DNA from: Erysipelotrichaceae bacterium
Lineage (GTDB): Bacteria; Bacillota_I; Bacilli_A; Erysipelotrichales; Erysipelotrichaceae
Assembly (NCBI GenBank): GCA_024684175.1
Contig: JAIKXJ010000003.1
Span: forward strand, 1 to 25,013
Direction: 5' to 3'
DNA: 25,013 bases
Shown here: positions 1 to 7,382 of the stretch, piece after piece
How positions within the stretch are numbered: the stretch's first letter is position 1
Layout: each line of letters begins with the position of its first letter
Made by a program: the position numbers and the translations under genes
Notes under the pieces: model-generated
Told to the model about the DNA's origin: nothing
Databases searched by the model: none
Seen by the model: only the letters and a program-made list of their open reading frames with translations

Positions 1-459
1 GAAAGCGATCTTTCCGTTATCTGTATAGCCGTAAAACAGCGGTCTGATTCCGATAGGATCTCTGGCTGCCAGCCATTCATGTTTCATCTGATCATAGATG
101 ACCATGACAAATTCCGCATCCAGCATTTCAAACATCTTCAGTCCGTACTTTTCATATAACGGCAGGATGATCTCACAATCGCTCTCAGATATGAATTCAT
201 AGTCCTTTTCAAGTTCTTTCTTCAGTTTCCTGAACCCGTAGATCTCACCATTGCATACACAGGCCTTGTCATGAAGCCAGAACGGCTGCATGCCCTGTTC
301 TGTAAGTTCCATGATCGCCAGTCTTTCAAAACCGATGATCCCGTCAGGAACTTCAACAGTTTCAGACTGATCAGGTCCTCTTTTGCTCAATGTTGAAAGA
401 CCTTCTTCAAACTTCTCTAAATCAGTTTCATGATCGGTCGATACCAGTATTCCGCACAT
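1..459 (-). CDS. asnB: Asparagine synthase (glutamine-hydrolysing), 5' part only
   Basis: This is the N-terminal 153 codons of an asparagine synthetase B; the gene runs off the left edge. The product begins Met-Cys-Gly-Ile, so removal of Met exposes the Cys nucleophile of a class II (Ntn) glutamine amidotransferase domain. Further family motifs follow: SKRGPDQ near residue 27, VCNGEIYG near residues 73-80, and a region reading AARDPIGIRPLFYG close to the edge. The enzyme makes asparagine from aspartate, ATP and glutamine. The ATG at 459 has an AAGGGGG ribosome binding site about 8 bases upstream. The gene is preceded by a T-box leader with an Asn specifier, which fits the assignment and implies induction when tRNA-Asn is uncharged. 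The C-terminal synthetase domain lies outside the window, so completeness cannot be judged. Confidence 0.93.
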   Translation of the reverse strand, partial: MCGILVSTDHETDLEKFEEGLSTLSKRGPDQSETVEVPDGIIGFERLAIMELTEQGMQPFWLHDKACVCNGEIYGFRKLKKELEKDYEFISESDCEIILPLYEKYGLKMFEMLDAEFVMVIYDQMKHEWLAARDPIGIRPLFYGYTDNGKIAF

Positions 460-477
460 ATCAATGCCCCCTTAAAC

Positions 478-514
478 TAAAAACAGTCCTTATCCCCAAG
501 GGACGAAGGACTGT
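478..514 (-). terminator. T-box intrinsic terminator of asnB
   Basis: On the minus strand ACAGTCCTT (514-506) pairs perfectly with AAGGACTGT (491-483), followed directly by a run of T. It lies just after the T-box core, in the place where attenuation control of asnB is expected. Confidence 0.88.
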
Positions 515-740
515 CATACTCCGCGGTACCACCCAAATTATCGGTCTAATCCGATCACTTTACGATCGACTATCATCGATCTCCGATTCTAACGGTTCGG
601 CTCCGTCGGTTGCTACTATTGTTTCGTTCCGAAGCTCCCGGGTGTTCTTTCTTCAGCATCTCATACAGATTTTCCACCGTCATCTGCTCACTATCAATCG
701 ATTATCTGCTTACTTTTCCCGATCTCAACTTATGTAAATC
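478..740 (-). promoter_or_regulatory. T-box leader of asnB, Asn (AAC) specifier
   Basis: The minus strand between the promoter and asnB carries a T-box. The conserved antiterminator core GGGTGGTACCGCGG lies at 534-521. It is followed by a terminator stem at 514-483. Stem I lies at about 715-600, and the expected specifier-loop strand contains AAC followed by A at 646-644, matching asparagine. T-boxes bind the cognate tRNA; uncharged tRNA stabilises the antiterminator and allows readthrough. Motif and position are seen directly; the specifier codon is inferred from alignment to the usual purine-following position and agrees with the downstream gene. The whole 460-768 interval is accounted for by promoter, leader and ribosome binding site. 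Confidence 0.92.
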
Positions 741-768
741 ATTATATTATTTTCTGAAAGCATGTCAA
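741..768 (-). promoter_or_regulatory. Sigma-A type promoter of asnB
   Basis: A perfect consensus pair is seen on the minus strand: TTGACA at 768-763 and TATAAT at 746-741, with a 16-base spacer. Transcription would begin near 734, just before Stem I of the T-box. Confidence 0.88.
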
Positions 769-858
769 TATAATTTCAGAAAATTTCTTACATATGTTGC
801 TTCCCACTTACAAAAAGATAAGATCGCCTCTTAGTTTCATAATGTTACAGCCACCGAA

Positions 859-1113
859 ATGATGCTCAATGAAGACAATGAATTTTTCGAAGAAGATCCA
901 ACAACATATTTTCTAAGAAGAAACCTCGCGACGAAACTTTATATTCATGGTCTTTCAATCGATGAGCGTCAGTATTATATAGGCTACGAAATCGATTCTA
1001 AGCGAATCCTAAGGTCTGACTTTTCAGACGAAGACATGTTATACTCTATTTACAAGAAACTCCTTAATGACCCATTATCTAGCAATTGCATACTTCAAGT
1101 ATACGACGAATAA
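859..1113 (+). CDS. Hypothetical small acidic protein, 84 aa
   Basis: I do not recognise this product. It is one of only two plausible plus-strand genes. It is rich in Asp, Glu and Tyr, has no signal peptide or membrane segment, and shows alternating charged and hydrophobic stretches consistent with a small folded protein. Two adjacent ATG codons (859 and 862) are possible starts, and neither has a recognisable ribosome binding site. A weak promoter, TTGCTT (797-802) and TAAGAT (819-824) with a 16-base spacer, would give a leader of about 28 bases. The strong bidirectional terminator at 1161-1188 would end this transcript. The DNA appears more AT-rich and uses A/T-ending codons more than the neighbouring guaA, which could mean recent acquisition or chance. 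It may not be translated. Confidence 0.4.
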   Translation: MMLNEDNEFFEEDPTTYFLRRNLATKLYIHGLSIDERQYYIGYEIDSKRILRSDFSDEDMLYSIYKKLLNDPLSSNCILQVYDE

Positions 1114-1160
1114 TAGACGAAGTTGTTATATGGGGGGAGCATATTGGGAGCACAAAAACT

Positions 1161-1188
1161 AAAAAAGCCTTTAAATAAAGGCTTTTTT
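1161..1188. terminator. Bidirectional intrinsic terminator between the small ORF and guaA
   Basis: Perfect 12-base arms AAAAAAGCCTTT and AAAGGCTTTTTT flank a 4-base loop. The A and T tracts make it work in both directions. It lies between two convergent genes: guaA (minus, ends 1201) and the small ORF (plus, ends 1113). Confidence 0.93.
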
Positions 1189-1200
1189 GATTGTTTTCGT

Positions 1201-2169
1201 CTATTCCCATTCGATGGTCGAGACCGGTTTGTCCGAGTAATCCCAGAGCACCCTGTTAATGCCCGGAACTTCCTTGACGATCCTGTCTCTGATCTTATAG
1301 AGCGTCTTGTACGGGATCTCGTAAGACTTGGCGGTGACGGCATCCTTGGTGTTGACCGCACGGATGATCGCTGCCCAACCCATGTAACGCTTGCCGTCTT
1401 TGATGCCGGTCGACTTGAGGTCGGGGATGACACAGAAGTACTGCCAAGGACGGTCTTTGAGTTTGTCGATCTCTTCTCTGACGATGGCATCGGCTTCTCT
1501 CAAAGCTTCCAGACGGTCTTTGGTGATCGCGCCGACACAGCGCACGCCTAAGCCCGGTCCCGGGAACGGCTGACGGTAGACCATGTTTTTCGGAAGGCCT
1601 AAGGCTTCGCCGACGACACGGACTTCGTCCTTATATAAGTATTTGACCGGTTCGACCAGTTCGAAATTCAGTTCTTTCGGTAATCCGCCGACATTGTGAT
1701 GTGCTTTGACGCCCTTGGATTCCAGGATGTCCGGATAGATGGTCCCCTGTGCCAGGAATTCTACGCCTTTAAGTTTCTTGGCTTCTTTGGCGAAGACATC
1801 GATGAAGACCTTACCGATGATCTTTCTCTTGGTCTCCGGATCGGCAACGCCTTTGAGTTCCTTTAAGAATTTGTTGGAAGCATCGACATATTTCAGGTTG
1901 GCACCGAGGTTTTCTTTGAAGACTTCGATGACCTGTTCCGATTCGCCTTTTCTCAGCAGTCCGTGATTGACGTGGACGCAGACCAGCTGCTTGCCGATCG
2001 CCTTGATCAGTAAGGCTGCGACGACGCTGGAGTCGACGCCGCCCGATAACGCCAGTAAGACTTTTTTGTCACCGACCTGTTCCTGTATCTGTTTTACCTG
2101 CTGGTCGATGAATTTTTCCGCTGCCTTCTTTGTTGTGATCCTTTTTAAGCTTTCAGGTCTTTTATCCAT
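1201..2169 (-). CDS. guaA: GMP synthase, ATP-pyrophosphatase subunit without glutaminase domain
   Basis: The 322-aa product converts XMP to GMP. The ATP-PPase loop SGGVDSS is at residues 42-48. The typical PFPGPGLG motif and the C-terminal dimerisation domain ending STIEWE follow. Usual bacterial GuaA is about 510-525 aa with an N-terminal class I glutamine amidotransferase domain; here that domain is wholly missing and the protein starts a few residues before the ATPase domain. This is not a decayed gene: its ATG overlaps the guaB stop codon (ATGGATAA) and has a GGAGG site 8 bases upstream, so there is no room for a lost domain. An upstream GTG at 2184 would overlap the ribosome binding site and was not chosen. 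Ammonia may come from a separate glutaminase, as with archaeal GuaAa/GuaAb, or from free ammonium; that is inference. Confidence 0.93.
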   Translation of the reverse strand: MDKRPESLKRITTKKAAEKFIDQQVKQIQEQVGDKKVLLALSGGVDSSVVAALLIKAIGKQLVCVHVNHGLLRKGESEQVIEVFKENLGANLKYVDASNKFLKELKGVADPETKRKIIGKVFIDVFAKEAKKLKGVEFLAQGTIYPDILESKGVKAHHNVGGLPKELNFELVEPVKYLYKDEVRVVGEALGLPKNMVYRQPFPGPGLGVRCVGAITKDRLEALREADAIVREEIDKLKDRPWQYFCVIPDLKSTGIKDGKRYMGWAAIIRAVNTKDAVTAKSYEIPYKTLYKIRDRIVKEVPGINRVLWDYSDKPVSTIEWE

Positions 2170-3673
2170 TTCCTCTTCCTCCACTGTTGTTTTTCAGTAA
2201 CACATCATGAGCACCGCCTTCAACGATCGAAGTCGATGAGATCTGTGTAAGTTTCGCTTTCTTCTGGAATTCCGGAATGCTGACGGCACCGCAGTTGCAC
2301 ATCGTCGATTTGATCTTGTAGGTCGTCAGACGGACGTTGTCTTTCAGACTTCCGGCGTATGGCACATAGGAGTCGACGCCTTCTTCGAAGGACAGGCCGG
2401 ACTTGCCGCCCAGATCGTAACGCTGCCAGTTTCTCGCTCTGGCGGAACCTTCGCCCCAGTATTCTTTATAGTAGGTACCGTTGATCATGACTTTGTTGGT
2501 CGGAGACTCGTCGAATCTGGCGAAGTATCTTCCCAACATGACGAAGTCGGCACCCATCGCTAATGCCAGTGTGATGTGGTGGTCGAAGACGATGCCGCCG
2601 TCGGAACAAACCGGTACGTAGACGCCGGTCTTTTTGAAGTAAGCATCTCTCGCCTTGGCAACTTCCATGACGGCTGATGCCTGACCGCGGCCGATACCTT
2701 TGGTCTCTCTGGTGATGCAGATGCTTCCGCCGCCGATACCGACTTTGACGAAATCCGCTCCGGCATCCGCCAGGAACTTGAAGCCATCTGCGTCGACGAC
2801 GTTGCCGGCACCGCACTTGACTTTGCCGTTGTATTTTTTATGGATCCAGTCCAGCGTTTCCGCCTGCCAGTCCGAGAAGCCTTCGGAGGAGTCGATACAT
2901 AAGACATCGACACCCGCTTCCACCAAGGCAGGGACTCTTTCCTTGTAATCACGGGAATTGATGCCGGCACCGACGATATAGCGCTTGTTTTCATCGAGCA
3001 GTTCGTTTGGATGGTCCTTGTGGAATTCATAGTCCTTACGGAAGACCAGCGCTTTGAGCTTGCCTTTCTTGTCGATGATCGGCAAGGTATTGAGTTTGTG
3101 TTCCCAGATGATGTCGTTGGCTTCCGACAGCGAGATGCCGTCATATGCCGTGACCATCTTCTTTAACGGCGTCATGAATTCTTCGACTTTGGTATCCATC
3201 TCCGTGCGTGAGATGCGATAGTCTCTCGAAGTCACGATACCGAGCAGCTTGCCTGTTCCGGTACCGTCATCCGTGACGGCGACCGTGGAGTGAGATGTCT
3301 TTTCTTTCAGTGCCAGGACATCAGCCAGCGTGGCATCCGGTTTGATGTTGGAATCGCTCGGTACGAAACCGGCTTTGTAGGATTTTGCCTTGCGGACCAT
3401 CTCGGCCTGCGATTCGATCGGCTGTGCACCGAAGATGAAGGAGACGCCGCCTTCTGCCGCCAGAGCGACAGCCAGGTCGTTGCCTGAGACCGACTGCATG
3501 ATCGCCGAGACCATCGGGATGTTCATGGTCAGAGAAGGCTTTTCTCCTTTTTTATACTTTACCAAAGGGGTGCACAACGAGACATTGTCCGGGATACACT
3601 TCTTGGTCGTGTGTCCGGGGATCAGAAGATACTCATTAAAGGTATGAGATACTTCGCTTAACAGTTTTGCCAT
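2162..3673 (-). CDS. guaB: IMP dehydrogenase, Tritrichomonas-foetus-like type
   Basis: The 503-aa enzyme oxidises IMP to XMP with NAD+, the step before GuaA. A (beta/alpha)8 catalytic core is interrupted by two CBS domains at about residues 105-220. The catalytic loop reads [19 protein letters not shown] with Cys319 as nucleophile. The flap carries NWQRYDLGG with Arg418-Tyr419. Ordinary bacterial GuaB has SICTTR and about 485-490 residues. As I recall it, IMPDH of the parasite Tritrichomonas foetus is 503 aa with Cys319, Arg418 and Tyr419 and the same SICITRE and GIGRGQ strings, so the numbering coincides exactly. The ATG at 3673 has an AGGAGG site close upstream. guaA follows with an 8-base overlap, implying translational coupling. 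Confidence 0.96.
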   Translation of the reverse strand: MAKLLSEVSHTFNEYLLIPGHTTKKCIPDNVSLCTPLVKYKKGEKPSLTMNIPMVSAIMQSVSGNDLAVALAAEGGVSFIFGAQPIESQAEMVRKAKSYKAGFVPSDSNIKPDATLADVLALKEKTSHSTVAVTDDGTGTGKLLGIVTSRDYRISRTEMDTKVEEFMTPLKKMVTAYDGISLSEANDIIWEHKLNTLPIIDKKGKLKALVFRKDYEFHKDHPNELLDENKRYIVGAGINSRDYKERVPALVEAGVDVLCIDSSEGFSDWQAETLDWIHKKYNGKVKCGAGNVVDADGFKFLADAGADFVKVGIGGGSICITRETKGIGRGQASAVMEVAKARDAYFKKTGVYVPVCSDGGIVFDHHITLALAMGADFVMLGRYFARFDESPTNKVMINGTYYKEYWGEGSARARNWQRYDLGGKSGLSFEEGVDSYVPYAGSLKDNVRLTTYKIKSTMCNCGAVSIPEFQKKAKLTQISSTSIVEGGAHDVLLKNNSGGRGNG

Positions 3674-3693
3674 CTTTCCTCCTTCTAAAACGA

Positions 3694-3723
3694 ATGATGC
3701 TTCAGCGTGAACTGAAGTATCAT
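3694..3723 (+). other. Hairpin between permease and guaB, T-tract on plus side
   Basis: ATGATGCTTCAG (3694-3705) pairs with CTGAAGTATCAT (3712-3723) with one non-Watson-Crick position and a 6-base loop. On the plus strand it is followed by TTTTTATCTTTTT, the look of an intrinsic terminator, but there is no plus-strand gene before it. On the minus strand it lies between the permease stop and the guaB ribosome binding site with only a weak T-run, so it may lower readthrough, protect the mRNA, or stop antisense transcription. Confidence 0.55.
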
Positions 3724-3747
3724 TTTTATCTTTTTATAAATTATAAC

Positions 3748-5175
3748 TTATTGAGCGCCGGCTTTATCACCGAGCGTCAGGATCAGATTCAGTAAGATAC
3801 CGGCGATCGCAGCGCCTGCGACGCACGGAACATTCATTGAGAAGAACGGGATTGTTCCGCCGAACGCATACTGTCCGCCCAGACCGATGATGCAGACCAA
3901 GGCGATGACGGCGATGTTCTTGGAATCGAACATGGAAACGCCTTTGTCGATCAGGATCGCGATACCCTGAGCGGCGATCGCACCGAAGCAATAAACTTCG
4001 ATGCCGCCGATGACTGCCAGCGGAATGCCATAGATCACTTTGATCAGCGGCGTGAAGCAGGAAACGACCATCGCGATGACTGAAGCGACTGCCAGGACCG
4101 GTACGGAGAAGACGCGGGTGATCGCCATCGTCGAGATGTTTTCACCGTAGTTGGTACCCGCCGGACCGCCGACGATACCGGAGATCATATCGCACAGACC
4201 GTCACCGATCAGGTTGTCACCGAGCAAAGAGATCATATCGTATTTGCCTTTGCCTTTTTCTCTGGCGACATCGTTGATGTAGATGTCCAGCTGATAGATG
4301 TGGGCCGTCGATTCCGGGATCGTTGCAATGGCGATCGGCATGATGCCGATCAAAGCCTGCATGGAGAATTTCGGGAAGGTGAATGCCGGCAGGGCAAAGA
4401 AGGATCCGTCACCGAGCTTGAAGGAAGAAGCCGCAAGAGCTTCTGCCGGTACCGCCCGGAACAGGTTGATGCCGCCGGCAAAATAGATGAGTGCCGCACA
4501 TACGCAGCCTGTCAAAACGCCCAGCAATAACGGAAGCTGTGACAGAAGGCCTTTGAGATAGCGGGAATAGATGCAGGTCGATAAGAAAGTGATCAGACCG
4601 ACGCACAGCCAGGCGGTCGCAGCGCCGCTGCCTTGTGTGACATCAAGTCCGTTGATCGAAGAACCGATGCCCAGGAAATCCGACATTGCCGAACCGGCCA
4701 GCGTCAGACCGATGACCATGGAGACCGAACCGGTGATGGATGCCGGCAGGAACTTCTCAACTTTTTCCGCACCGAACTTACGGACGATCAGGCCGGCAGC
4801 GATCGAAACGAAACCGGACATGATGATACCGAACTGCGCCTTGGAGATCAGGTCCGGCGGTAAGATGCCGGTCGCCTGCCAGGAGGCGAGCTGATCGGCA
4901 GTGCCTTCGGCCATCGCCATCGCGGAAACGGCAGACAGGTAAGCGAAGGAAGAGCCGTAATATAACGGGATCCGGCGCTTCGTGATCAAAATAAAACACA
5001 GAGTCGCAAGTCCGGAAGCGAAAATCGTCGTAGAGACTTGAAACCCTGTGATGAGAGCGACAGTGATGGTGGCAGGAAACATGACGATGACCTGCTGAAG
5101 TGCATAAAGAAGCAGTTTCCCTAATGACGGTACTTCATCCGGTAAGTAGCCGATCTTCTGGTTCTTGACTGACAT
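3748..5175 (-). CDS. NCS2 family nucleobase permease (uracil/xanthine type)
   Basis: The 475-aa polytopic membrane protein belongs to the nucleobase:cation symporter-2 family. Visible signatures are YYGSSFAYL (residues 72-80), the substrate-site PES containing Glu288, and GGPAGTNYGEN (336-346), which resembles the UraA (uracil) version GGPPNTTYGEN more than the xanthine version with SQN. More than ten hydrophobic segments are apparent. Motif similarity points to uracil, whereas the downstream guaB-guaA pair points to a purine base, so I leave substrate and symbol open. The ATG at 5175 follows GAGGGGG. Its own promoter and a terminator/antiterminator leader precede it, so expression probably responds to a metabolite or RNA-binding protein. 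The gap to guaB is 74 bases with a hairpin, so partial co-transcription is possible. Confidence 0.87.
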   Translation of the reverse strand: MSVKNQKIGYLPDEVPSLGKLLLYALQQVIVMFPATITVALITGFQVSTTIFASGLATLCFILITKRRIPLYYGSSFAYLSAVSAMAMAEGTADQLASWQATGILPPDLISKAQFGIIMSGFVSIAAGLIVRKFGAEKVEKFLPASITGSVSMVIGLTLAGSAMSDFLGIGSSINGLDVTQGSGAATAWLCVGLITFLSTCIYSRYLKGLLSQLPLLLGVLTGCVCAALIYFAGGINLFRAVPAEALAASSFKLGDGSFFALPAFTFPKFSMQALIGIMPIAIATIPESTAHIYQLDIYINDVAREKGKGKYDMISLLGDNLIGDGLCDMISGIVGGPAGTNYGENISTMAITRVFSVPVLAVASVIAMVVSCFTPLIKVIYGIPLAVIGGIEVYCFGAIAAQGIAILIDKGVSMFDSKNIAVIALVCIIGLGGQYAFGGTIPFFSMNVPCVAGAAIAGILLNLILTLGDKAGAQ

Positions 5176-5204
5176 GGTATTACCCCCTCTTTCGTATAGG
5201 TCTT

Positions 5205-5262
5205 AAAGAAAAGATCCCCCTTATTCGGAGGATCCGTACCTTCTTCGGTCTTCTTCTCCGAA
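5205..5262 (-). promoter_or_regulatory. Attenuator leader of the NCS2 permease (unidentified riboswitch-like element)
   Basis: The minus-strand leader has two mutually exclusive structures. The terminator pairs GATCCTCC (5234-5227) with GGGGGATC (5220-5213) around a 6-base loop, followed by TTTTCTTT. The competing stem pairs TTCGGAG (5262-5256) with CTCCGAA (5230-5224) and uses part of the terminator's 5' arm. Flanking ATAGGT and ACCTAT could close a basal stem. The leader is about 98 bases from the predicted start to the ATG. I could not match it to the purine, PRPP, guanidine or preQ1 riboswitches, or to a PyrR binding loop. The structures are seen in the sequence; the regulatory role is inferred. 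Confidence 0.65.
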
Positions 5263-5279
5263 AAAAACCTATTTGAAAC

Positions 5280-5308
5280 AGAATAACAGATAAATCCGCA
5301 CAATTCAA
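5280..5308 (-). promoter_or_regulatory. Promoter of the NCS2 permease leader
   Basis: On the minus strand TTGAAT (5308-5303) and TATTCT (5285-5280) are separated by 17 bases. Transcription would start near 5273, just upstream of the attenuator. Confidence 0.65.
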
Positions 5309-5375
5309 TCAATTTTTTGGAAAAAAAGAAAGTTTTGAAGTATAGTTATAGTTAAGAAATTAGCCCCTTATCTGA

Positions 5376-5396
5376 CGATCCGGAAGGACCGTTTTT
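5376..5396 (+). terminator. Small hairpin with T-tract, plus-strand orientation
   Basis: CGATCC (5376-5381) pairs with GGACCG (5386-5391), including one G-T pair, around GGAA, then TTTTT. It points in the plus direction although both neighbouring genes are minus. On the minus strand it directly follows the lipoprotein stop but lacks a good T-run. It is either a weak 3' end for the lipoprotein mRNA or an antisense terminator. Confidence 0.35.
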
Positions 5397-6435
5397 AATT
5401 TATCCGTGTCCAGGTAACGGACACGCCCTCACCGCTGATCGTGAGCGTGCTGCCGTTGTCGGACAAAGTCATGATGCGGCCGGCGGCACCGTTTTCGATC
5501 GTATTCTCATCCAGTGCTTTTATGGCGACGAAGGGCAGGGCAGGCTCTTCCGGGATGATCGGGTTATCTTCATCCTGACCTACATACATTGTGCGGTTCG
5601 CTTCCCGGCTTTCATCGCTTAGACGGATCCAGAAACCCGGTGACGGTCCGCCGCCTTGCGAGATGATCCAGGTATAGTCGTTTTCCCGGTCTCCGTATCT
5701 GATATGATTTCTTCCTCTCCAGGTCCCGAAGAAACGATTCAACAGCGCTTCTTTTTCTTCTTCGTTCATGTAATCGGCAAAAACACCCTGTTCCTCGATC
5801 TTTGTTTTCACTGCGTCGTTATCTCTCATCTCTTCAAGCGCGTAATCCGGCACGTCACCGCCCAAAGCGATCTTTTCCACAGTGACTGAAACTTTCCCTT
5901 CCTGATCTTTCACAATGACCGCTTTTTCTCCGGATGTCAGAGAGACCTGCTGTCCGTTTGCGACGGTGATCTTTGCCTCGCCTTCGATCAGCATGGCTTC
6001 GCTCCGGATCGGTCCGGTCTTTACGATCCCGGTCGTTCCCCGGATGGAAAGCGACATGTTTTCGGTCTCAAAGCTGAGTTCTTCCTCTTCATCCAGCGGT
6101 TCTTCCACACAGAAGAACAGGCTTCCGTTTTGCAGGTCGATCTTCAGCTTCCTGCCGTTCTTGTTGATCGCGATCCCGGAAGACTGATCGAGCTTGAGCA
6201 GTTTCACCTGATCGAGGCCGATCCAGCCGTAGCTTTCTTTCAGCGTCTTGACATCGTAGCCGTCAAAAAGGTTCATGCCGTTCAAGACATCCACATCCTT
6301 GTTTTTATCGTTTACTTCAATCTGTCCTTCGTAGCGCTGCAGTTTCATGTCGCTCGCCTCTGTGTTGGAAGAGGAGGAACAGGAACTCAACAGCAATATG
6401 CTCAGAAACAGAAATATCATCAGATCTTTTTTCAT
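5395..6435 (-). CDS. FecR-domain lipoprotein
   Basis: The 346-aa product starts with a Lys-containing n-region, a hydrophobic stretch and a lipobox LLSSC with Cys19, so it should be a lipoprotein anchored outside the membrane. A low-complexity Ser/acidic linker follows. Residues of about 35-185 look like a FecR-type beta domain, with GYDVKT, ENMSLSIRGTTGIVK and a segment around the phrase VSLTSGEKAVI typical of FecR repeats. The C-terminal part (about 235-346, from FFGTWRG) is a second beta-rich region I do not recognise. No sigma factor or anti-sigma partner is adjacent, so a signalling role as in iron-uptake FecR is not supported here; a cell-surface role is more likely. An AAGGTG site lies 7-8 bases before the ATG. 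Confidence 0.75.
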   Translation of the reverse strand: MKKDLMIFLFLSILLLSSCSSSSNTEASDMKLQRYEGQIEVNDKNKDVDVLNGMNLFDGYDVKTLKESYGWIGLDQVKLLKLDQSSGIAINKNGRKLKIDLQNGSLFFCVEEPLDEEEELSFETENMSLSIRGTTGIVKTGPIRSEAMLIEGEAKITVANGQQVSLTSGEKAVIVKDQEGKVSVTVEKIALGGDVPDYALEEMRDNDAVKTKIEEQGVFADYMNEEEKEALLNRFFGTWRGRNHIRYGDRENDYTWIISQGGGPSPGFWIRLSDESREANRTMYVGQDEDNPIIPEEPALPFVAIKALDENTIENGAAGRIMTLSDNGSTLTISGEGVSVTWTRIN

Positions 6436-6544
6436 AACACGATCACCTTATCCTTCTCTATTATGGCCTGTCTGTGTGTCTGATTTACAAAAACTTCGTT
6501 TTTTCGTAAAGATCTGAGACTGGTACCTTTTTTTATAAATGTCA

Positions 6545-6571
6545 TATAATGGATATAAGTATTCAAGGAGG
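6545..6571 (+). promoter_or_regulatory. -10 element and ribosome binding site of the membrane protein gene
   Basis: TATAAT lies at 6545-6550 with only a weak -35 (TGGTAC, 6521-6526, 18-base spacer). AAGGAGG at 6565-6571 is 7 bases before the ATG at 6579. This decides the start: an earlier in-frame ATG at 6549 overlaps the -10 hexamer and has no ribosome binding site. Confidence 0.7.
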
Positions 6572-6578
6572 ATTGTAT

Positions 6579-7328
6579 ATGGCAGAAAAGAAAGAAAAGA
6601 AATACGTTGCCGCCAGCGAAGATAGCAAGAAAGCCAAAGAGGCAAGGGCTGCGGTCTCGGAAGGAACGACCCGCGCCGTCAAAGAGGCGAAACCGGTCGG
6701 CAATCCGACGCCGCTTCGCATCGGTGCCGTCTGCTTGTGGGCACTGGCACTCGTCTTTGAAGTCCTGGCACTCATGGTCTTCTTAGGCAAAGTCGACCTC
6801 AAGTTCATGCCGCAGATCCCGCAGCTGATCGCCTTCCTGGTACTGGATCTGATCGCCGTCATCGTCGGTGCTCAGCTCTGGAAGAAGGCCAATCACATCG
6901 ATCCGGTCTCTGAGGCGAATCAAGTCAAGTTCTGGTTATGGAACAACATGGGCCTCATCGCCATGGCCATCTGCTTCTTCCCGTTCATCGTCCTGGTATT
7001 GACCAACAAGGAAGCGGACAAGAAGACCAAGACCATCGCGACCGTTGCAGCTGTCATCTGCTTGCTGATCGGCGGTGTCGCATCCTATGACTTCAATCCG
7101 GTCTCTTCCGAACAGAAGGAAGCCGCCATGGATGTCCTGGGAAGCGAGACGGTCTACTGGACGACGTTCGGCAAAGTCTATCATACACATGATGACTGCT
7201 CGCACCTCAACCAGTCCGAGACGCTGACCTACGGTACGGTCGAAGAAGCCATCGCCGCCAACCGCGTACGTCTGTGCAAGACCTGCGCAAACAGAGACGG
7301 CATCTCCGGTGTTGCGACCGACAACTAA
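6579..7328 (+). CDS. Four-helix membrane protein with C-terminal Cys/His metal-binding motif
   Basis: The 249-aa product has a charged, Lys/Glu/Ala-rich N-terminal tail of about 44 residues. Four predicted membrane helices follow (about 47-69, 81-100, 117-141, 152-171). A short C-terminal domain has the pattern YHTHDDCSHL then RLCKTCAN (residues 201-237). The pattern, aromatic-His-x4-Cys then a helix and Cys-x2-Cys, is like the Ada-type zinc-binding knuckle seen at the ends of some secreted nucleases and surface proteins. His202, Cys207, Cys233 and Cys236 are likely metal ligands. I do not know its function; metal sensing or DNA/protein binding at the membrane are guesses. It is transcribed alone, divergent from the lipoprotein and convergent with the MATE gene, and ends in a shared terminator. 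Confidence 0.8.
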   Translation: MAEKKEKKYVAASEDSKKAKEARAAVSEGTTRAVKEAKPVGNPTPLRIGAVCLWALALVFEVLALMVFLGKVDLKFMPQIPQLIAFLVLDLIAVIVGAQLWKKANHIDPVSEANQVKFWLWNNMGLIAMAICFFPFIVLVLTNKEADKKTKTIATVAAVICLLIGGVASYDFNPVSSEQKEAAMDVLGSETVYWTTFGKVYHTHDDCSHLNQSETLTYGTVEEAIAANRVRLCKTCANRDGISGVATDN

Positions 7329-7340
7329 AATTCAGGCAAC

Positions 7341-7382
7341 AAAAAACCGTTCTTCATGTTCTGATACAGAGAACGGTTTTTT
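7341..7382. terminator. Bidirectional terminator between membrane protein and MATE genes
   Basis: Arms AAAAAACCGTTCT (7341-7353) and AGAACGGTTTTTT (7370-7382) are perfect complements around a 16-base loop. The MATE stop codon lies at its edge. It serves both convergent genes. Confidence 0.92.

Noticed and set aside
1201..2169. guaA as a truncated pseudogene
   Set aside because: The frame is intact, all catalytic motifs are present, and the start is coupled to guaB.
2170..2184. GTG start of guaA at 2184
   Set aside because: It would overlap the GGAGG ribosome binding site and add only Glu residues; the ATG at 2169 is well placed.
5205..5308. Purine riboswitch, PyrR attenuator or UTP-driven slippage at the permease
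   Set aside because: The purine aptamer core and PyrR loop consensus are absent, and the T-run begins several bases after the predicted start, not at it.
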